The position numbers were made by a program, and so were the translations under genes. A DNA stretch of 64,000 nucleotides, taken from contig NZ_JYKZ01000002.1 of NCBI RefSeq assembly GCF_001043005.1, forward strand, positions 310,001 to 374,000, given 5' to 3'. This document shows positions 44,424 to 51,864 of the stretch, piece after piece; the stretch's first letter is position 1, and each line of letters opens with the position of its first letter. This DNA comes from Pseudomonas psychrophila. GTDB taxonomy: Bacteria; Pseudomonadota; Gammaproteobacteria; Pseudomonadales; Pseudomonadaceae. The notes beneath the pieces are model-generated. The model made no database searches. It had not been told where the DNA came from and was given only the letters and a program-made list of their open reading frames with translations.

Positions 44424-45242
44424 GTGAGTCTCACAGTCATTGCGCAGCGTATGAGCAGCAAAAGCTTTCAGAGGCTGGTGGTCGGTCTGTTCCTGAGTGC
44501 CACACTGGCTTTGTTGGCAGCGTGCTCCAGTAGCCCAAAAAATGGCGTCAATGTCGTTGACCGTAACGGGGTAGCCCAACGTCCGGCAGTGACCACAGGC
44601 CAATACGCCGTGCGTCGTGGCGATACCTTGTTCTCCATTGCTTTTCGGTACGGCTGGGACTGGAAGGCGCTGGCTGCCCGTAATAACATCGGCGCCCCGT
44701 TCACCATTGTCCCTGGCCAGGTCATTCGTTTTGACGGGCGCTCGGGTACCCAGCCAGCGGGCAGCACGACAAGAACAGTAGTGTCGTCCTCTGCAGGCAG
44801 CAAGACCACGGTAATCAAGCGTTCCGCCACTGCACCTGTAGCTGCTGCGCCGCTGCCAGCAGGTCCCGCGCCCAAGGGCTGGGGATGGCCTTCAAACGGG
44901 ATTTTGATCGGCAAATTCTCTTCAAACGGTAGTTTGAATAAAGGTATTGATATCGCCGGTGATTTGGGACAGCCTGTTTTAGCTGCGTCTGATGGGTCGG
45001 TTGTATACGCTGGCAGTGGATTGAGGGGCTACGGCGAACTGATCATCATCAAACACAGCGATACCTACGTCAGTGCTTACGGACATAACCGTAGGCTGTT
45101 GGTTCGGGAGGGGCAGCAGGTCAAGGTCGGACAGACAATTGCCGAAATGGGGTCAACTGGTACAGACCGGGTGAAACTTCACTTTGAGATTCGCCGTCAA
45201 GGTAAACCTGTAGATCCATTGCAATTCCTTCCTCGCCGTTGA
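44424..45242 (+). CDS. nlpD: Lipoprotein NlpD, LysM and degenerate LytM domains
   Basis: An outer-membrane lipoprotein (272 aa) that in E. coli activates the amidase AmiC at the septum. A lipobox LALLAAC marks lipidation near residue 34. A LysM peptidoglycan-binding module (YAVRRGDTLFSIAFRYG) is followed by a C-terminal M23/LytM domain. The usual HxxxD zinc motif reads NKGID, so the domain lacks a catalytic histidine and should be non-enzymatic. The start is GTG 44424 with AAGGGAG 6 nt upstream. In Pseudomonas the main rpoS promoter lies within nlpD. Confidence 0.93.
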   Translation: MSLTVIAQRMSSKSFQRLVVGLFLSATLALLAACSSSPKNGVNVVDRNGVAQRPAVTTGQYAVRRGDTLFSIAFRYGWDWKALAARNNIGAPFTIVPGQVIRFDGRSGTQPAGSTTRTVVSSSAGSKTTVIKRSATAPVAAAPLPAGPAPKGWGWPSNGILIGKFSSNGSLNKGIDIAGDLGQPVLAASDGSVVYAGSGLRGYGELIIIKHSDTYVSAYGHNRRLLVREGQQVKVGQTIAEMGSTGTDRVKLHFEIRRQGKPVDPLQFLPRR

Positions 45243-45251
45243 TCGGTTACC

Positions 45252-45283
45252 AGCCTGTTCCTGATGTGGATAAGGAACAGGCT
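45252..45283 (+). promoter_or_regulatory. Stem-loop in the rpoS leader
   Basis: AGCCTGTTCCT and AGGAACAGGCT form a perfect 11-bp stem around a 10-nt loop, between nlpD and rpoS, with no T tract after it. If rpoS is transcribed from within nlpD this hairpin lies in the rpoS 5' leader, 65 nt before the ATG. Confidence 0.55.
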
Positions 45284-45348
45284 CCAGCGTTGCCAAGGAC
45301 TTGGGCGATGCTAGAGCTTGAGGTCGAACTCATCAAAGGACTATAGCA

Positions 45349-46353
45349 ATGGCTCTCAACAAAGAAGCGCCGGGGTTTGACATCGACGATGAGGTGCTCC
45401 TTATGGACTCCAACATCGACAGCGACTTGATGTCAGAAGAAGACGATTCAACCCCTACAGCTCGAACCAAGTCCAAAAAAGCACCCGCTACAAAACAGCA
45501 CAAGTACATTGACTACACACGGGCGCTTGATGCGACCCAGTTGTATCTCAATGAAATTGGCTTCTCCCCGTTGCTCTCCCCAGCAGAAGAAGTTCACTTT
45601 GCACGCTTGTCGCAAAGTGGCGATCCAGCCGGGCGCAAACGCATGATTGAAAGCAACTTGCGGCTGGTGGTGAAAATCGCACGCCGTTATGTCAATCGTG
45701 GGTTGTCGTTGCTTGACCTGATTGAAGAGGGCAACCTGGGACTGATTCGGGCCGTCGAGAAATTTGACCCGGAACGAGGGTTTCGCTTCTCGACTTACGC
45801 CACCTGGTGGATTCGCCAAACGATTGAACGGGCGATCATGAACCAGACCCGTACCATCCGTTTACCGATCCATGTCGTTAAAGAACTCAATGTCTATCTG
45901 CGAGCAGCGCGCGAACTCACGCAAAAGCTCGATCATGAACCTTCCCCTGAAGAAATCGCCAATCTCCTAGAAAAACCTGTCGCAGAGGTCAAGCGCATGC
46001 TTGGGCTCAATGAACGGGTGTCTTCGGTAGACGTTTCTTTAGGCCCGGACTCAGACAAAACCCTCCTTGATACCCTCACCGATGATCGCCCTACAGATCC
46101 TTGCGAGCTGCTTCAGGACGATGATTTGTCGCAGAGTATCGATCAATGGTTGTCTGAACTCACCGACAAGCAGCGCGAGGTCGTCATTCGCCGTTTCGGG
46201 CTACGCGGTCATGAGAGCAGTACCCTTGAAGATGTAGGTTTGGAAATCGGTCTGACACGTGAACGCGTGCGCCAGATCCAGGTCGAGGGGCTCAAGCGCT
46301 TGCGTGAAATCCTTGAGCGCAATGGTCTGTCGAGCGAGTCGCTGTTCCAGTAG
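45349..46353 (+). CDS. rpoS: RNA polymerase sigma factor RpoS (sigma-38)
   Basis: The general stress and stationary-phase sigma factor (334 aa). Region 1.2 ([16 protein letters not shown]), the core-binding region 2 with [22 protein letters not shown] and [17 protein letters not shown], region 3, and the region 4 helix-turn-helix ([19 protein letters not shown]) are all intact. AAAGGA precedes the ATG. An intrinsic terminator follows, then the rsmZ promoter region. The reading frame shows no lesion, so the strain should be RpoS-positive. Confidence 0.98.
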   Translation: MALNKEAPGFDIDDEVLLMDSNIDSDLMSEEDDSTPTARTKSKKAPATKQHKYIDYTRALDATQLYLNEIGFSPLLSPAEEVHFARLSQSGDPAGRKRMIESNLRLVVKIARRYVNRGLSLLDLIEEGNLGLIRAVEKFDPERGFRFSTYATWWIRQTIERAIMNQTRTIRLPIHVVKELNVYLRAARELTQKLDHEPSPEEIANLLEKPVAEVKRMLGLNERVSSVDVSLGPDSDKTLLDTLTDDRPTDPCELLQDDDLSQSIDQWLSELTDKQREVVIRRFGLRGHESSTLEDVGLEIGLTRERVRQIQVEGLKRLREILERNGLSSESLFQ

Positions 46354-46372
46354 TTCACAACAGGCTGACTTT

Positions 46373-46398
46373 AAACCCCGAGCTGTTCGGGGTTTTTT
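46373..46398 (+). terminator. rpoS terminator
   Basis: AAACCCCGA pairs with TCGGGGTTT around GCTGT and runs into six Ts. It is a standard intrinsic terminator 20 bp after the rpoS stop. Confidence 0.85.
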
Positions 46399-46503
46399 GT
46401 GGGTCATGGAAAATTGTTTCGGCTGCAGTTTTAGCCTGTGTCTGATTGGTTTGGCTCTGAAATGGAATGTCACTGACAAGATTGATTATTACCTGCGTAG
46501 TGC

Positions 46504-46521
46504 TGTAAGCCTTTACTTACC
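46504..46521 (+). promoter_or_regulatory. GacA upstream activating sequence of rsmZ
   Basis: TGTAAG-N6-CTTACC matches the GacA-binding consensus TGTAAG-N6-CTTACA with one mismatch. It lies about 190 bp before the predicted rsmZ start, the distance known for rsmZ in fluorescent pseudomonads. It places rsmZ under GacS/GacA control. Confidence 0.85.
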
Positions 46522-46695
46522 TTTCATGTAAGCCAAGTGCGAAAATAGGTCAGGCAAATGCCTTTTTCTTACTTTGGTTTGTTCATAAGTCCATGAAAAA
46601 TAAGGTTTTATATTTTTTTCATAAAGTGGCCATGTAATAAAAATCTATAACTGCTGCGCTTGCAGCAATCCTATAAAACTCTAGTATTTGAATTG

Positions 46696-46827
46696 TGTCG
46701 ACGGATCGACACCACGCTCAAGGAAGAACGCAGACGGACATCGCGGGATGCGATTCATCAGGATGATGAGAAGGAAAAAAGGGACTAGGGAAAAAATGTG
46801 GGCGGGTCAAACCGCCCCTTTTTTTTT
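46696..46827 (+). ncRNA. rsmZ: Small regulatory RNA RsmZ
   Basis: A roughly 130-nt RNA that sequesters the translational repressors RsmA/RsmE. The 5' end TGTCGACGGATCGACA folds into a hairpin presenting GGA in the loop. Eight GGA motifs occur in total, several in loops (CGCGGGATGCG, CATCAGGATGATG) and two near the 3' end (AAGGAAAAAAGGGAC). The RNA ends with the stem GGGCGG/CCGCCC and a 9-T run. A -10-like TAGTAT at 46682-46687 is 8 nt before the start. Position downstream of rpoS is as in other Pseudomonas, but fdxA, the usual next gene, is absent. Confidence 0.93.
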
Positions 46828-46900
46828 GCCCGAAAAAACTCAAGAGAGCAGCGTTTTATCTTCTGCAGGTTCTCATAAAGCGTGTCACCGAATCGTTCAA

Positions 46901-46939
46901 CGCAAAACGCCCAAGGTCATTAACCTCGGGCGTTTTGCG
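46901..46939. terminator. Long stem terminator after xenB
   Basis: CGCAAAACGCCC (46901-46912) and GGGCGTTTTGCG (46928-46939) are perfect complements, and pairing continues inward through AGGT/ACCT after one mismatch, giving a 17-bp stem. It sits between the convergent rsmZ and xenB ends and can act for both strands. Confidence 0.75.
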
Positions 46940-46967
46940 TTGGGGTATCAAACAGCCTTTTCAGTGC

Positions 46968-48017
46968 TTACAGCACCGGATAGTCGATATAACCCACGGG
47001 ACCTTTTACATAGAAGGTTTCTGGGTGCGCTTCATTGAGCGGCGCATCGACCTTCAGGCGTGCAGGCAGGTCCGGGTTGGCGATAAACGGTACGCCAAAG
47101 GCTACGGCATCTGCCTTGCCCGCTGCCAGCCATGCATTGGCGCTGTCCTTGGTGAAACTCTCATTGGCGATGTACGGGCCGCCAAAGGCTTGTTTGAGCT
47201 GTGGGCCGAGGCTGTCTGGCGCTTCATGCTCACGGGAGCAGATATACGCAATGCCACGCTTGCCCAGTTCGCGGGCTACATAACCAAAGGTTTCAGCCAG
47301 ATTGTCGTCACCCATATCGTGCAGGTCGGCCCGTGGCGACAAATGCACGCCAACCCGGCCAGCACCCCAGACGTCGATGGCTGCGTCGGTGACTTCAAGC
47401 AACAGGCGCGCGCGGTTCTCTACGCTGCCACCGTACTGGTCGGTGCGCTTGTTGGTGCTGCTTTGCAGGAACTGATCGAGCAGGTAACCATTCGCGCCAT
47501 GAATTTCTACGCCGTCAAAACCGGCAGCTTTGGCGTTTTCTGCGCCGGTGCGGTAGGCCTCGACGACATCCGCGATTTCGGCCGTTTCCAGTGCGCGAGG
47601 TGTCGGGTACTCAACCTTTGGACGAACCAGGCTGACATGGCCTTTGGCGGCAATGGCGCTTGGGGCGACCGGCGCTTCGCCGTTCAGGTACATCGGGTGC
47701 GAGATGCGTCCGACATGCCACAACTGCAACGCGATCCGGCCACCGGCAGCGTGTACTGCCTTGGTGATGTTGGTCCAGCCGCGCACCTGATCGTTGGACC
47801 AGATGCCCGGGGTGTCAGGGTAGCCGACGCCCATCGGCGTCACCGAAGTGGCTTCGCTCAGGATCAGGCCCGCTGAAGCGCGCTGAACGTAGTATTCAGC
47901 CATCAGCGCATTGGGAACCCGACCTTCATCGGCGCGGCAGCGTGTTAGCGGAGCCATGATGATGCGGTTGGGCAGTTCGAGATCGCCCAGCTTGATCGGA
48001 TCAAAAATCGTGGTCAT
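46968..48017 (-). CDS. xenB: Xenobiotic reductase B, old yellow enzyme family
   Basis: An FMN-dependent ene-reductase (349 aa) closely resembling XenB of P. fluorescens/P. putida, which reduces nitrate esters, nitroaromatics and activated alkenes with NADPH. Visible are PLTRCRADEGRVPN at the N-terminus, QLWHVGRISHP with flavin/substrate contacts, and FDGVEIHGANGYLLDQFLQ. A good ribosome-binding site (AGAGGG) lies 20 bp after the MFS gene, so it is the last gene of an arsR-MFS-xenB operon. It probably protects against electrophiles sensed by the ArsR protein. Confidence 0.9.
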   Translation of the reverse strand: MTTIFDPIKLGDLELPNRIIMAPLTRCRADEGRVPNALMAEYYVQRASAGLILSEATSVTPMGVGYPDTPGIWSNDQVRGWTNITKAVHAAGGRIALQLWHVGRISHPMYLNGEAPVAPSAIAAKGHVSLVRPKVEYPTPRALETAEIADVVEAYRTGAENAKAAGFDGVEIHGANGYLLDQFLQSSTNKRTDQYGGSVENRARLLLEVTDAAIDVWGAGRVGVHLSPRADLHDMGDDNLAETFGYVARELGKRGIAYICSREHEAPDSLGPQLKQAFGGPYIANESFTKDSANAWLAAGKADAVAFGVPFIANPDLPARLKVDAPLNEAHPETFYVKGPVGYIDYPVL

Positions 48018-48037
48018 TTATGCAGCCCTCTCAAGGA

Positions 48038-49204
48038 TCAGTGTGTGGCAGTGGCCAGTTCGGCATTGCCGTTCTGGCGAAAAGTAATCAGGGTGACCAG
48101 CAGCGCTAGAATCGCCAGCGCTGCAGCGGCCAGCGGAACGCTGGTCAGGCCGAAGCCGTGGGCGATGACGCTGCCGCCCACCCAGGCGCCCAGCGCATTG
48201 CCGACGTTGAAAGCGCCGATGTTCAAGGTTGACACCAGGTTGGGTGCGGCCTTGCCGAAGGTCACGACATTGATTTGCAGCGCCGGTACGGCGGCAAATG
48301 AGGCGGCTGCCCACAGGAACAGGGTTATTTCGGTCGGGATCACGGCGACGCTGGTCCAGGTCAGTACGGTCGACAGCACGGCCATCGCGATAAAAACACC
48401 GATCAATGTAGCGGCCAGACGCTTGTCTGCCAGCTTGCCACCGATGATATTGCCCACGGTCAGGCCAAGGCCGATCAGCAGCAAGGTCCAGGTCACGCCG
48501 CTGGGCGATACGCCGGTGACATCACCTAGCAGGGGCGCGACATACGTGAACAGGGTGAACATGGAGGCGGAAAACAGCGCAGTCATGCTCAGGGACAACC
48601 AGATCCCGGCGCCTTTGAGTGCGGCAAGTTCGGCACGCATATCGAGCTTTTCTTCATCGCGCTTGGCGGGCAAATAGCGGATCAGACCGATCAGGGCCAC
48701 GACTCCAATCACGGTGACTGCAAAAAACGTCGAGCGCCATCCTGCGGCTTGCCCCAAAGCGGTGCCCAAGGGCACGCCCAGCACATTGGCCAGGGTCAGG
48801 CCGGTAAACATCAGTGCCACCGCCGAAGCGCGCTTGTTGGCGGGTACCAGGCCTGCAGCCACTACCGAGCCAATGCCGAAGAAAGCGCCGTGACACAAGG
48901 CTGTAACCACCCGGGCAAACATCAGCACGTTGTAATCGCTGGCGAGGGCACAGAGCAGGTTGCCGATGATAAAGATCACCATCAACGCGACCAGCGCGGC
49001 TTTGCGCGGCAACTTGGCCGTGGCCATTGCCATGAACGGAGCACCGATGGCCACCCCCAGCGCGTAACCGGTCACCAGCCAGCCAGCGCCCGGGATTGAT
49101 ACACCAAGATCGGCCGCTACATCGGGCAACAAACCCATGATCACGAACTCGGTGGTCCCGATGGCGAAAGCGCTGAGCGCCAGAATGAGGAGTGAGAGGG
49201 GCAT
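48038..49204 (-). CDS. MFS transporter, DHA1 family (AraJ/YdhP-like)
   Basis: A 388-residue, 12-segment inner-membrane exporter. The opening LSAFAIGTTEFVIMGLLPDV, the motif-A-like loop after helix 2 (ATAKLPRKAALV) and the helix 5 segment TLANVLGVPLGTALGQ place it in the arabinose/drug-efflux branch. It lies 11 bp after arsR and 20 bp before xenB, so it is probably co-expressed with a detoxifying reductase and may export the same compounds or their products. The substrate is unknown. Confidence 0.87.
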   Translation of the reverse strand: MPLSLLILALSAFAIGTTEFVIMGLLPDVAADLGVSIPGAGWLVTGYALGVAIGAPFMAMATAKLPRKAALVALMVIFIIGNLLCALASDYNVLMFARVVTALCHGAFFGIGSVVAAGLVPANKRASAVALMFTGLTLANVLGVPLGTALGQAAGWRSTFFAVTVIGVVALIGLIRYLPAKRDEEKLDMRAELAALKGAGIWLSLSMTALFSASMFTLFTYVAPLLGDVTGVSPSGVTWTLLLIGLGLTVGNIIGGKLADKRLAATLIGVFIAMAVLSTVLTWTSVAVIPTEITLFLWAAASFAAVPALQINVVTFGKAAPNLVSTLNIGAFNVGNALGAWVGGSVIAHGFGLTSVPLAAAALAILALLVTLITFRQNGNAELATATH

Positions 49205-49215
49205 GAAGGTCCTTG

Positions 49216-49518
49216 TTAAAGCTCTTGGCTGATTTTTTCGAGGAAGACCTTGATGGTTTCCTCATTACGTTTGAAGAAGTGCCACTGGCCATGCTTTTGG
49301 CTGGTAATCAGACCCGCTCGTTGCAGCGTTGCCAGGTGGGCAGAGACCGTCGACTGCGACAGGCCGCAGAGCTGATCAAACTGCCCGGCGCACACGCCAT
49401 GTTCGGTTGAGTGGATTTGGTCAGGGAAAGAAGCATCGGGGTTTTTGAGTGCGTTGAGAATTTCTCGGCGTACTGGGTGTGCCAGGGCTTTTATTATTTC
49501 GTCGAGGTCAATCGGCAT
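49216..49518 (-). CDS. ArsR-family transcriptional repressor
   Basis: A 100-residue winged helix-turn-helix protein: IIKALAHPVRREILNAL near the N-terminus and the recognition helix in LSQSTVSAHLATLQRAGLI. Two cysteines (VCAGQFDQLCG) lie just before the recognition helix and could sense metals or electrophiles. ATG 49518 is preferred over a TTG at 49533. It heads an operon with an MFS exporter and xenB, an organisation parallel to the electrophile-responsive nemRA locus of E. coli although the regulator family differs. Palindromic boxes upstream suggest autoregulation. Confidence 0.88.
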   Translation of the reverse strand: MPIDLDEIIKALAHPVRREILNALKNPDASFPDQIHSTEHGVCAGQFDQLCGLSQSTVSAHLATLQRAGLITSQKHGQWHFFKRNEETIKVFLEKISQEL

Positions 49519-49546
49519 GATGGCAGTGCTCAATGAGGTGTAGCGT

Positions 49547-49647
49547 TATATCGCGATGAGGCGAACCTTAAATCGTTATATCGCGATATACAAATATGAA
49601 TTTGATCTTAGTTCAGTTCAAATCGGTATATCGGGTTATAACGATAT
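49547..49647. promoter_or_regulatory. Three phased ATATCG operator boxes between arsR and acpH
   Basis: TATATCGCGAT at 49547-49557, the perfect 14-bp palindrome TATATCGCGATATA at 49577-49590, and TATATCG...CGATAT at 49627-49647 recur in the divergent gap. The TATATCG units start 30 and 50 bp apart, so all face the same side of the helix. ArsR proteins bind AT-rich dyads, and these boxes overlap the likely arsR promoter. Confidence 0.7.
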
Positions 49648-49674
49648 GAGTGGGGCAGTGCTAAACTGCGCGCC

Positions 49675-50262
49675 ATGAATTATCTCGCACATCTGCACTT
49701 GGGCGGTCAGCGTCCGGAAGAATTACTCGGTAGCCTGTATGGCGATTTCGTCAAAGGGCGGCTGCATGGTCAGTACAGCCCTCAGATTGAACAGGGCATT
49801 CAACTGCACCGCAGTATTGATGTGTTTACTGACAACCACCCTCTGGTTGATCAGTCGCTGTCGCGATTCACCCGGACCCGCAGGCGCTATGCGGGCATCG
49901 TGTTGGATGTGTTTTTCGACCACTGCCTGGCGCGGGACTGGATGCAGTATGCCGAAGGGCCGCTGGAGCGTTTTACTTCCGATTTTTACCGTGTGCTGGT
50001 GGCTGAGCAGCAGTTGCCGCGCAGGCTGGCCAGCATCGCACCGCACATGGCGGCCCATGACTGGTTGGGTTCGTACCGGGATTTTGACGTGCTGGAGCAG
50101 GTGTTCAACGGGATTGCGCGGCGTCTGTCGCGACCCGAAGAACTGGCGGGGGCGATGCAGGATTTAAAGGCCTTGTACGAACCGCTCAGTGAGGATTTTC
50201 GAGCGTTTTATCCGCAGTTGCAGGCGTTTGCGGCGGGCTGCTACCGGCAGGGATATCTGTAG
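49675..50262 (+). CDS. acpH: ACP phosphodiesterase AcpH
   Basis: Hydrolyses the phosphopantetheine arm from acyl carrier protein. The 195-residue all-helical protein has the family's opening MNYLAHLHLGG and HD-like histidine/aspartate segments LLGSLYGDFVKG, GIQLHRSIDVFTDNHP and VLDVFFDHCLARDW. No Shine-Dalgarno is visible, and a -10-like TAAACT sits only 7 nt before the ATG, so the mRNA may be leaderless. It is divergent from arsR, and the third ATATCG box lies just upstream. Confidence 0.9.
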   Translation: MNYLAHLHLGGQRPEELLGSLYGDFVKGRLHGQYSPQIEQGIQLHRSIDVFTDNHPLVDQSLSRFTRTRRRYAGIVLDVFFDHCLARDWMQYAEGPLERFTSDFYRVLVAEQQLPRRLASIAPHMAAHDWLGSYRDFDVLEQVFNGIARRLSRPEELAGAMQDLKALYEPLSEDFRAFYPQLQAFAAGCYRQGYL

Positions 50263-50282
50263 TCGCTGCCGAAGGCTGCGAT

Positions 50283-50299
50283 CTGCTGCGAAGCAGCAG
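50283..50299. repeat. Short CTGCTGC hairpin of a dispersed Pseudomonas motif
   Basis: CTGCTGC-GAA-GCAGCAG lies 20 bp after acpH, within the string GCTGCGATCTGCTGCGAAGC that I recall as a frequent intergenic motif in P. fluorescens genomes. The A run follows on the + strand, so it is not a rightward intrinsic terminator. Confidence 0.5.
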
Positions 50300-50449
50300 C
50301 AAAAAACCTCTGTTGATACGTGCATCGATGTGGACTCGATTTCCCATGGACATGGGATTGCTCGCGTTGCTTAACGCTCACGTTTCTTCAGGATTTTTCG
50401 CACAGGGTTGGCAATTGCTGGGGCTTAGTGCGCGGCCTATAGTCGGTGC

Positions 50450-50689
50450 TCGCCGATATGGCGACCGGATTTGGCGATCCGGGAACAGCCTAGAAAATAC
50501 GCAATTGCTATAAATACCGGAGCGTGTATTTTGCTCGCTGTGTTTTATGGCAGCTGTACGTGGGAGATCTTCGGATCTGCCGGGTTTTCTGGGCTCTAAC
50601 CGGTTCGCCAACCCGCGTACAGCGGCCACCTGTTTTTGTTTGGCGACGAAAACGGATGGCTAGAACTTTAGAGCAACAGAGGTTTACTT
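50450..50689 (+). promoter_or_regulatory. Highly structured leader upstream of the small gene at 50690
   Basis: Consecutive foldable elements: TCGCC-GATAT-GGCGA (50450-50464), CCGGAT-TTGGCG-ATCCGG (50465-50482), an imperfect AAAATACGC/GCGTGTATTTT pair (50494-50532) spanning a TATAAAT -10-like box (50509-50515), and then a multibranch element. In that element GCTGTACG (50553-50560) pairs with CGTACAGC (50616-50623) and encloses AGATC-TTCG-GATCT (50565-50578, a UUCG tetraloop) and CGGGTT/AACCCG (50581-50586 with 50610-50615). A T-rich stretch follows at 50632-50641, and AGAGG precedes the ATG. The three-helix element looks like structured RNA. I do not recognise it as a named riboswitch. Confidence 0.55.
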
Positions 50690-50959
50690 ATGACTAACTC
50701 CACGTTTGTTCCTCTTACCGCTATCGACTGCACCATCCCCGCCTTATTGATCGACCGCAACGCTCCTCTCGATGTGCTCCACGCCAACGCCGTCGCCCGC
50801 GTGCTGGCCGTAACCCAGTTGATGGAAATGTTCTCCTGCCGCGAAGTGCAGCAGGCCGATTCTGTCGATCTCAAACACCTGGCCACGGTTTCGGCGCAAT
50901 TGCTGCGCGACGGTTGTGATCTGCTGGATGTCTTGGGCTGGCGCTTGCGGCCTGTTTGA
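50690..50959 (+). CDS. Small DUF3077/DUF6124-like protein of unknown function
   Basis: An 89-residue acidic, probably all-helical cytoplasmic protein with no signal peptide. The middle segment VLHANAVARVLAVTQLMEMF and the end TVSAQLLRDGCDLLDVLGWR resemble small Pseudomonas proteins that I associate with DUF3077/DUF6124, a family without known function that often occurs in several copies per genome. The ribosome-binding site CAGAGG is 5-10 nt before the ATG. It is preceded by the structured leader and followed by a block of dispersed repeats. Family recognition is from memory and tentative; that it is a gene is well supported by the ribosome-binding site and composition. Confidence 0.65.
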   Translation: MTNSTFVPLTAIDCTIPALLIDRNAPLDVLHANAVARVLAVTQLMEMFSCREVQQADSVDLKHLATVSAQLLRDGCDLLDVLGWRLRPV

Positions 50960-50983
50960 TAGCGTTTTTATTACTGATGTATT

Positions 50984-51250
50984 GAGTACATATCCGGCAT
51001 CAGCGTTTAACTGGAATATTGGTTTCGCTCTTACAGCGAGTCCCTTTTTGAAGGACCAAAAAGGAACCAAAAAGTCCTCGCCCCAGCGTACGGCCCTCGC
51101 TTCGCTCAGGTGTCCCTCGCTCCGGTCCAGCTCCGTGGGCCCGCCGTGACGGGCCATCCTTGGCCCAACACGGCTCTCCCGGCATCCATGCCGGGATGCC
51201 CACTGCGCAAAACCTCCTCTCGGCCTCCCGAAGGGGCGGGCAGATCAAAA
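50984..51250 (+). repeat. Long dispersed repeat, copy A
   Basis: It begins GAGTACATATCCGGCAT, passes through a TTACAGCGAG block and an AAAAGG-rich block, then CCCCAGCGTACGGCCCTCGC, the palindromic core GGGCCATCCTTGGCCC, CCGGCATCCATGCCGG, and ends GGCAGATCAAAAGC. It is collinear with copy B (51865-52135), at roughly 80-85% identity by eye. Short reading frames inside are by-products of this GC-rich palindromic sequence. No gene is seen in 50960-52261. Confidence 0.8.
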
Positions 51251-51324
51251 GCATTGCGCCCAGAGGCGGCCGACCGGCCGGCCTGGTTGGTGAGTTGCAC
51301 TCACGATCCGTAGCAGCTGACGAG

Positions 51325-51456
51325 CCGTGCGAGGCTGCGTCCGGTTGCGAAGCGACCGTAAAACCTGAGTCCGGGATTTACCTGAACGACCGCAGTATCC
51401 GGTTTTACGACTGCTACGTCGCAGTGGCGCACCAAACCGAACGCAGCCTCGCACGG
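51325..51456. repeat. Long imperfect palindrome between repeat copies A and C
   Basis: Arms of 22 bp (51325-51346 and 51435-51456), starting CCGTGCGAGGCTGCGT, differ at one position. A second inner pair, ACCGTAAAACC and GGTTTTACGACT-type sequence, lies within. The whole folds into a hairpin of about 130 nt. Confidence 0.7.
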
Positions 51457-51580
51457 ATCGTCAGCGGCTTGTATGTTGGCGCTAAACCGTTTTTCGTAGG
51501 GTTCTGTGACGTCTGCGATGCATTTTGCTTTTGCTGGAGCCACACGAATGTCCAGACGACGCGAATGCCCATCACAGAAG

Positions 51581-51825
51581 GCCGAACGCAGGTGCTGTTA
51601 TGGGGGTGGCGCGGCAGGACGCCGCGCCAGCCGCGATGGGCCATGGATGGCCCGTCGCGGCGTGCCCCCATGACAGTGCCGGAGTGAGGGAACCACCGAG
51701 CCTGGGCGAGGCGGCCGAATGGTAGGGCAAGCCTTTTTGGTTACTTTTTCGGCGTTTGGAAAAAGTGACCCGCCGTAAGGGCGGAACCCGTAGAAAGTCG
51801 TGACATATCGAATGGATATGTACTC
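51581..51825 (-). repeat. Long dispersed repeat, copy C (inverted)
   Basis: Read on the minus strand from 51825 it begins GAGTACATATCC like copy A, then TACGGCGGGTCACTTTTT, AAAAAGTAACCAAAAAGG, TCCCTCACTCCGG, GGGGCACGCCGCGACGGGCC, ATCCATGGCCC, and ends near CCTGCGTTCGGCC. It is the same module as A and B in the opposite orientation, more diverged in the middle. A and C therefore form a roughly 840-bp inverted pair with identical 12-bp ends. Confidence 0.75.
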
Positions 51826-51864
51826 GGCATCGCTGCGGGCGCATCGCAAAACAACTGGCACACG

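Noticed and set aside
44424..45242. Active M23 endopeptidase for NlpD
   Set aside because: The first zinc motif reads NKGID without the metal-binding histidine, so a scaffold or activator role is more likely.
50263..50449. Additional small gene between acpH and the structured leader
   Set aside because: The short frames here lack ribosome-binding sites and overlap a dispersed CTGCTGC repeat; no coding signal was seen.
50744..51157. 137-codon minus-strand frame opposite the small DUF-like gene
   Set aside because: It spans the small gene and repeat copy A, which are unrelated segments, and lacks a start signal.
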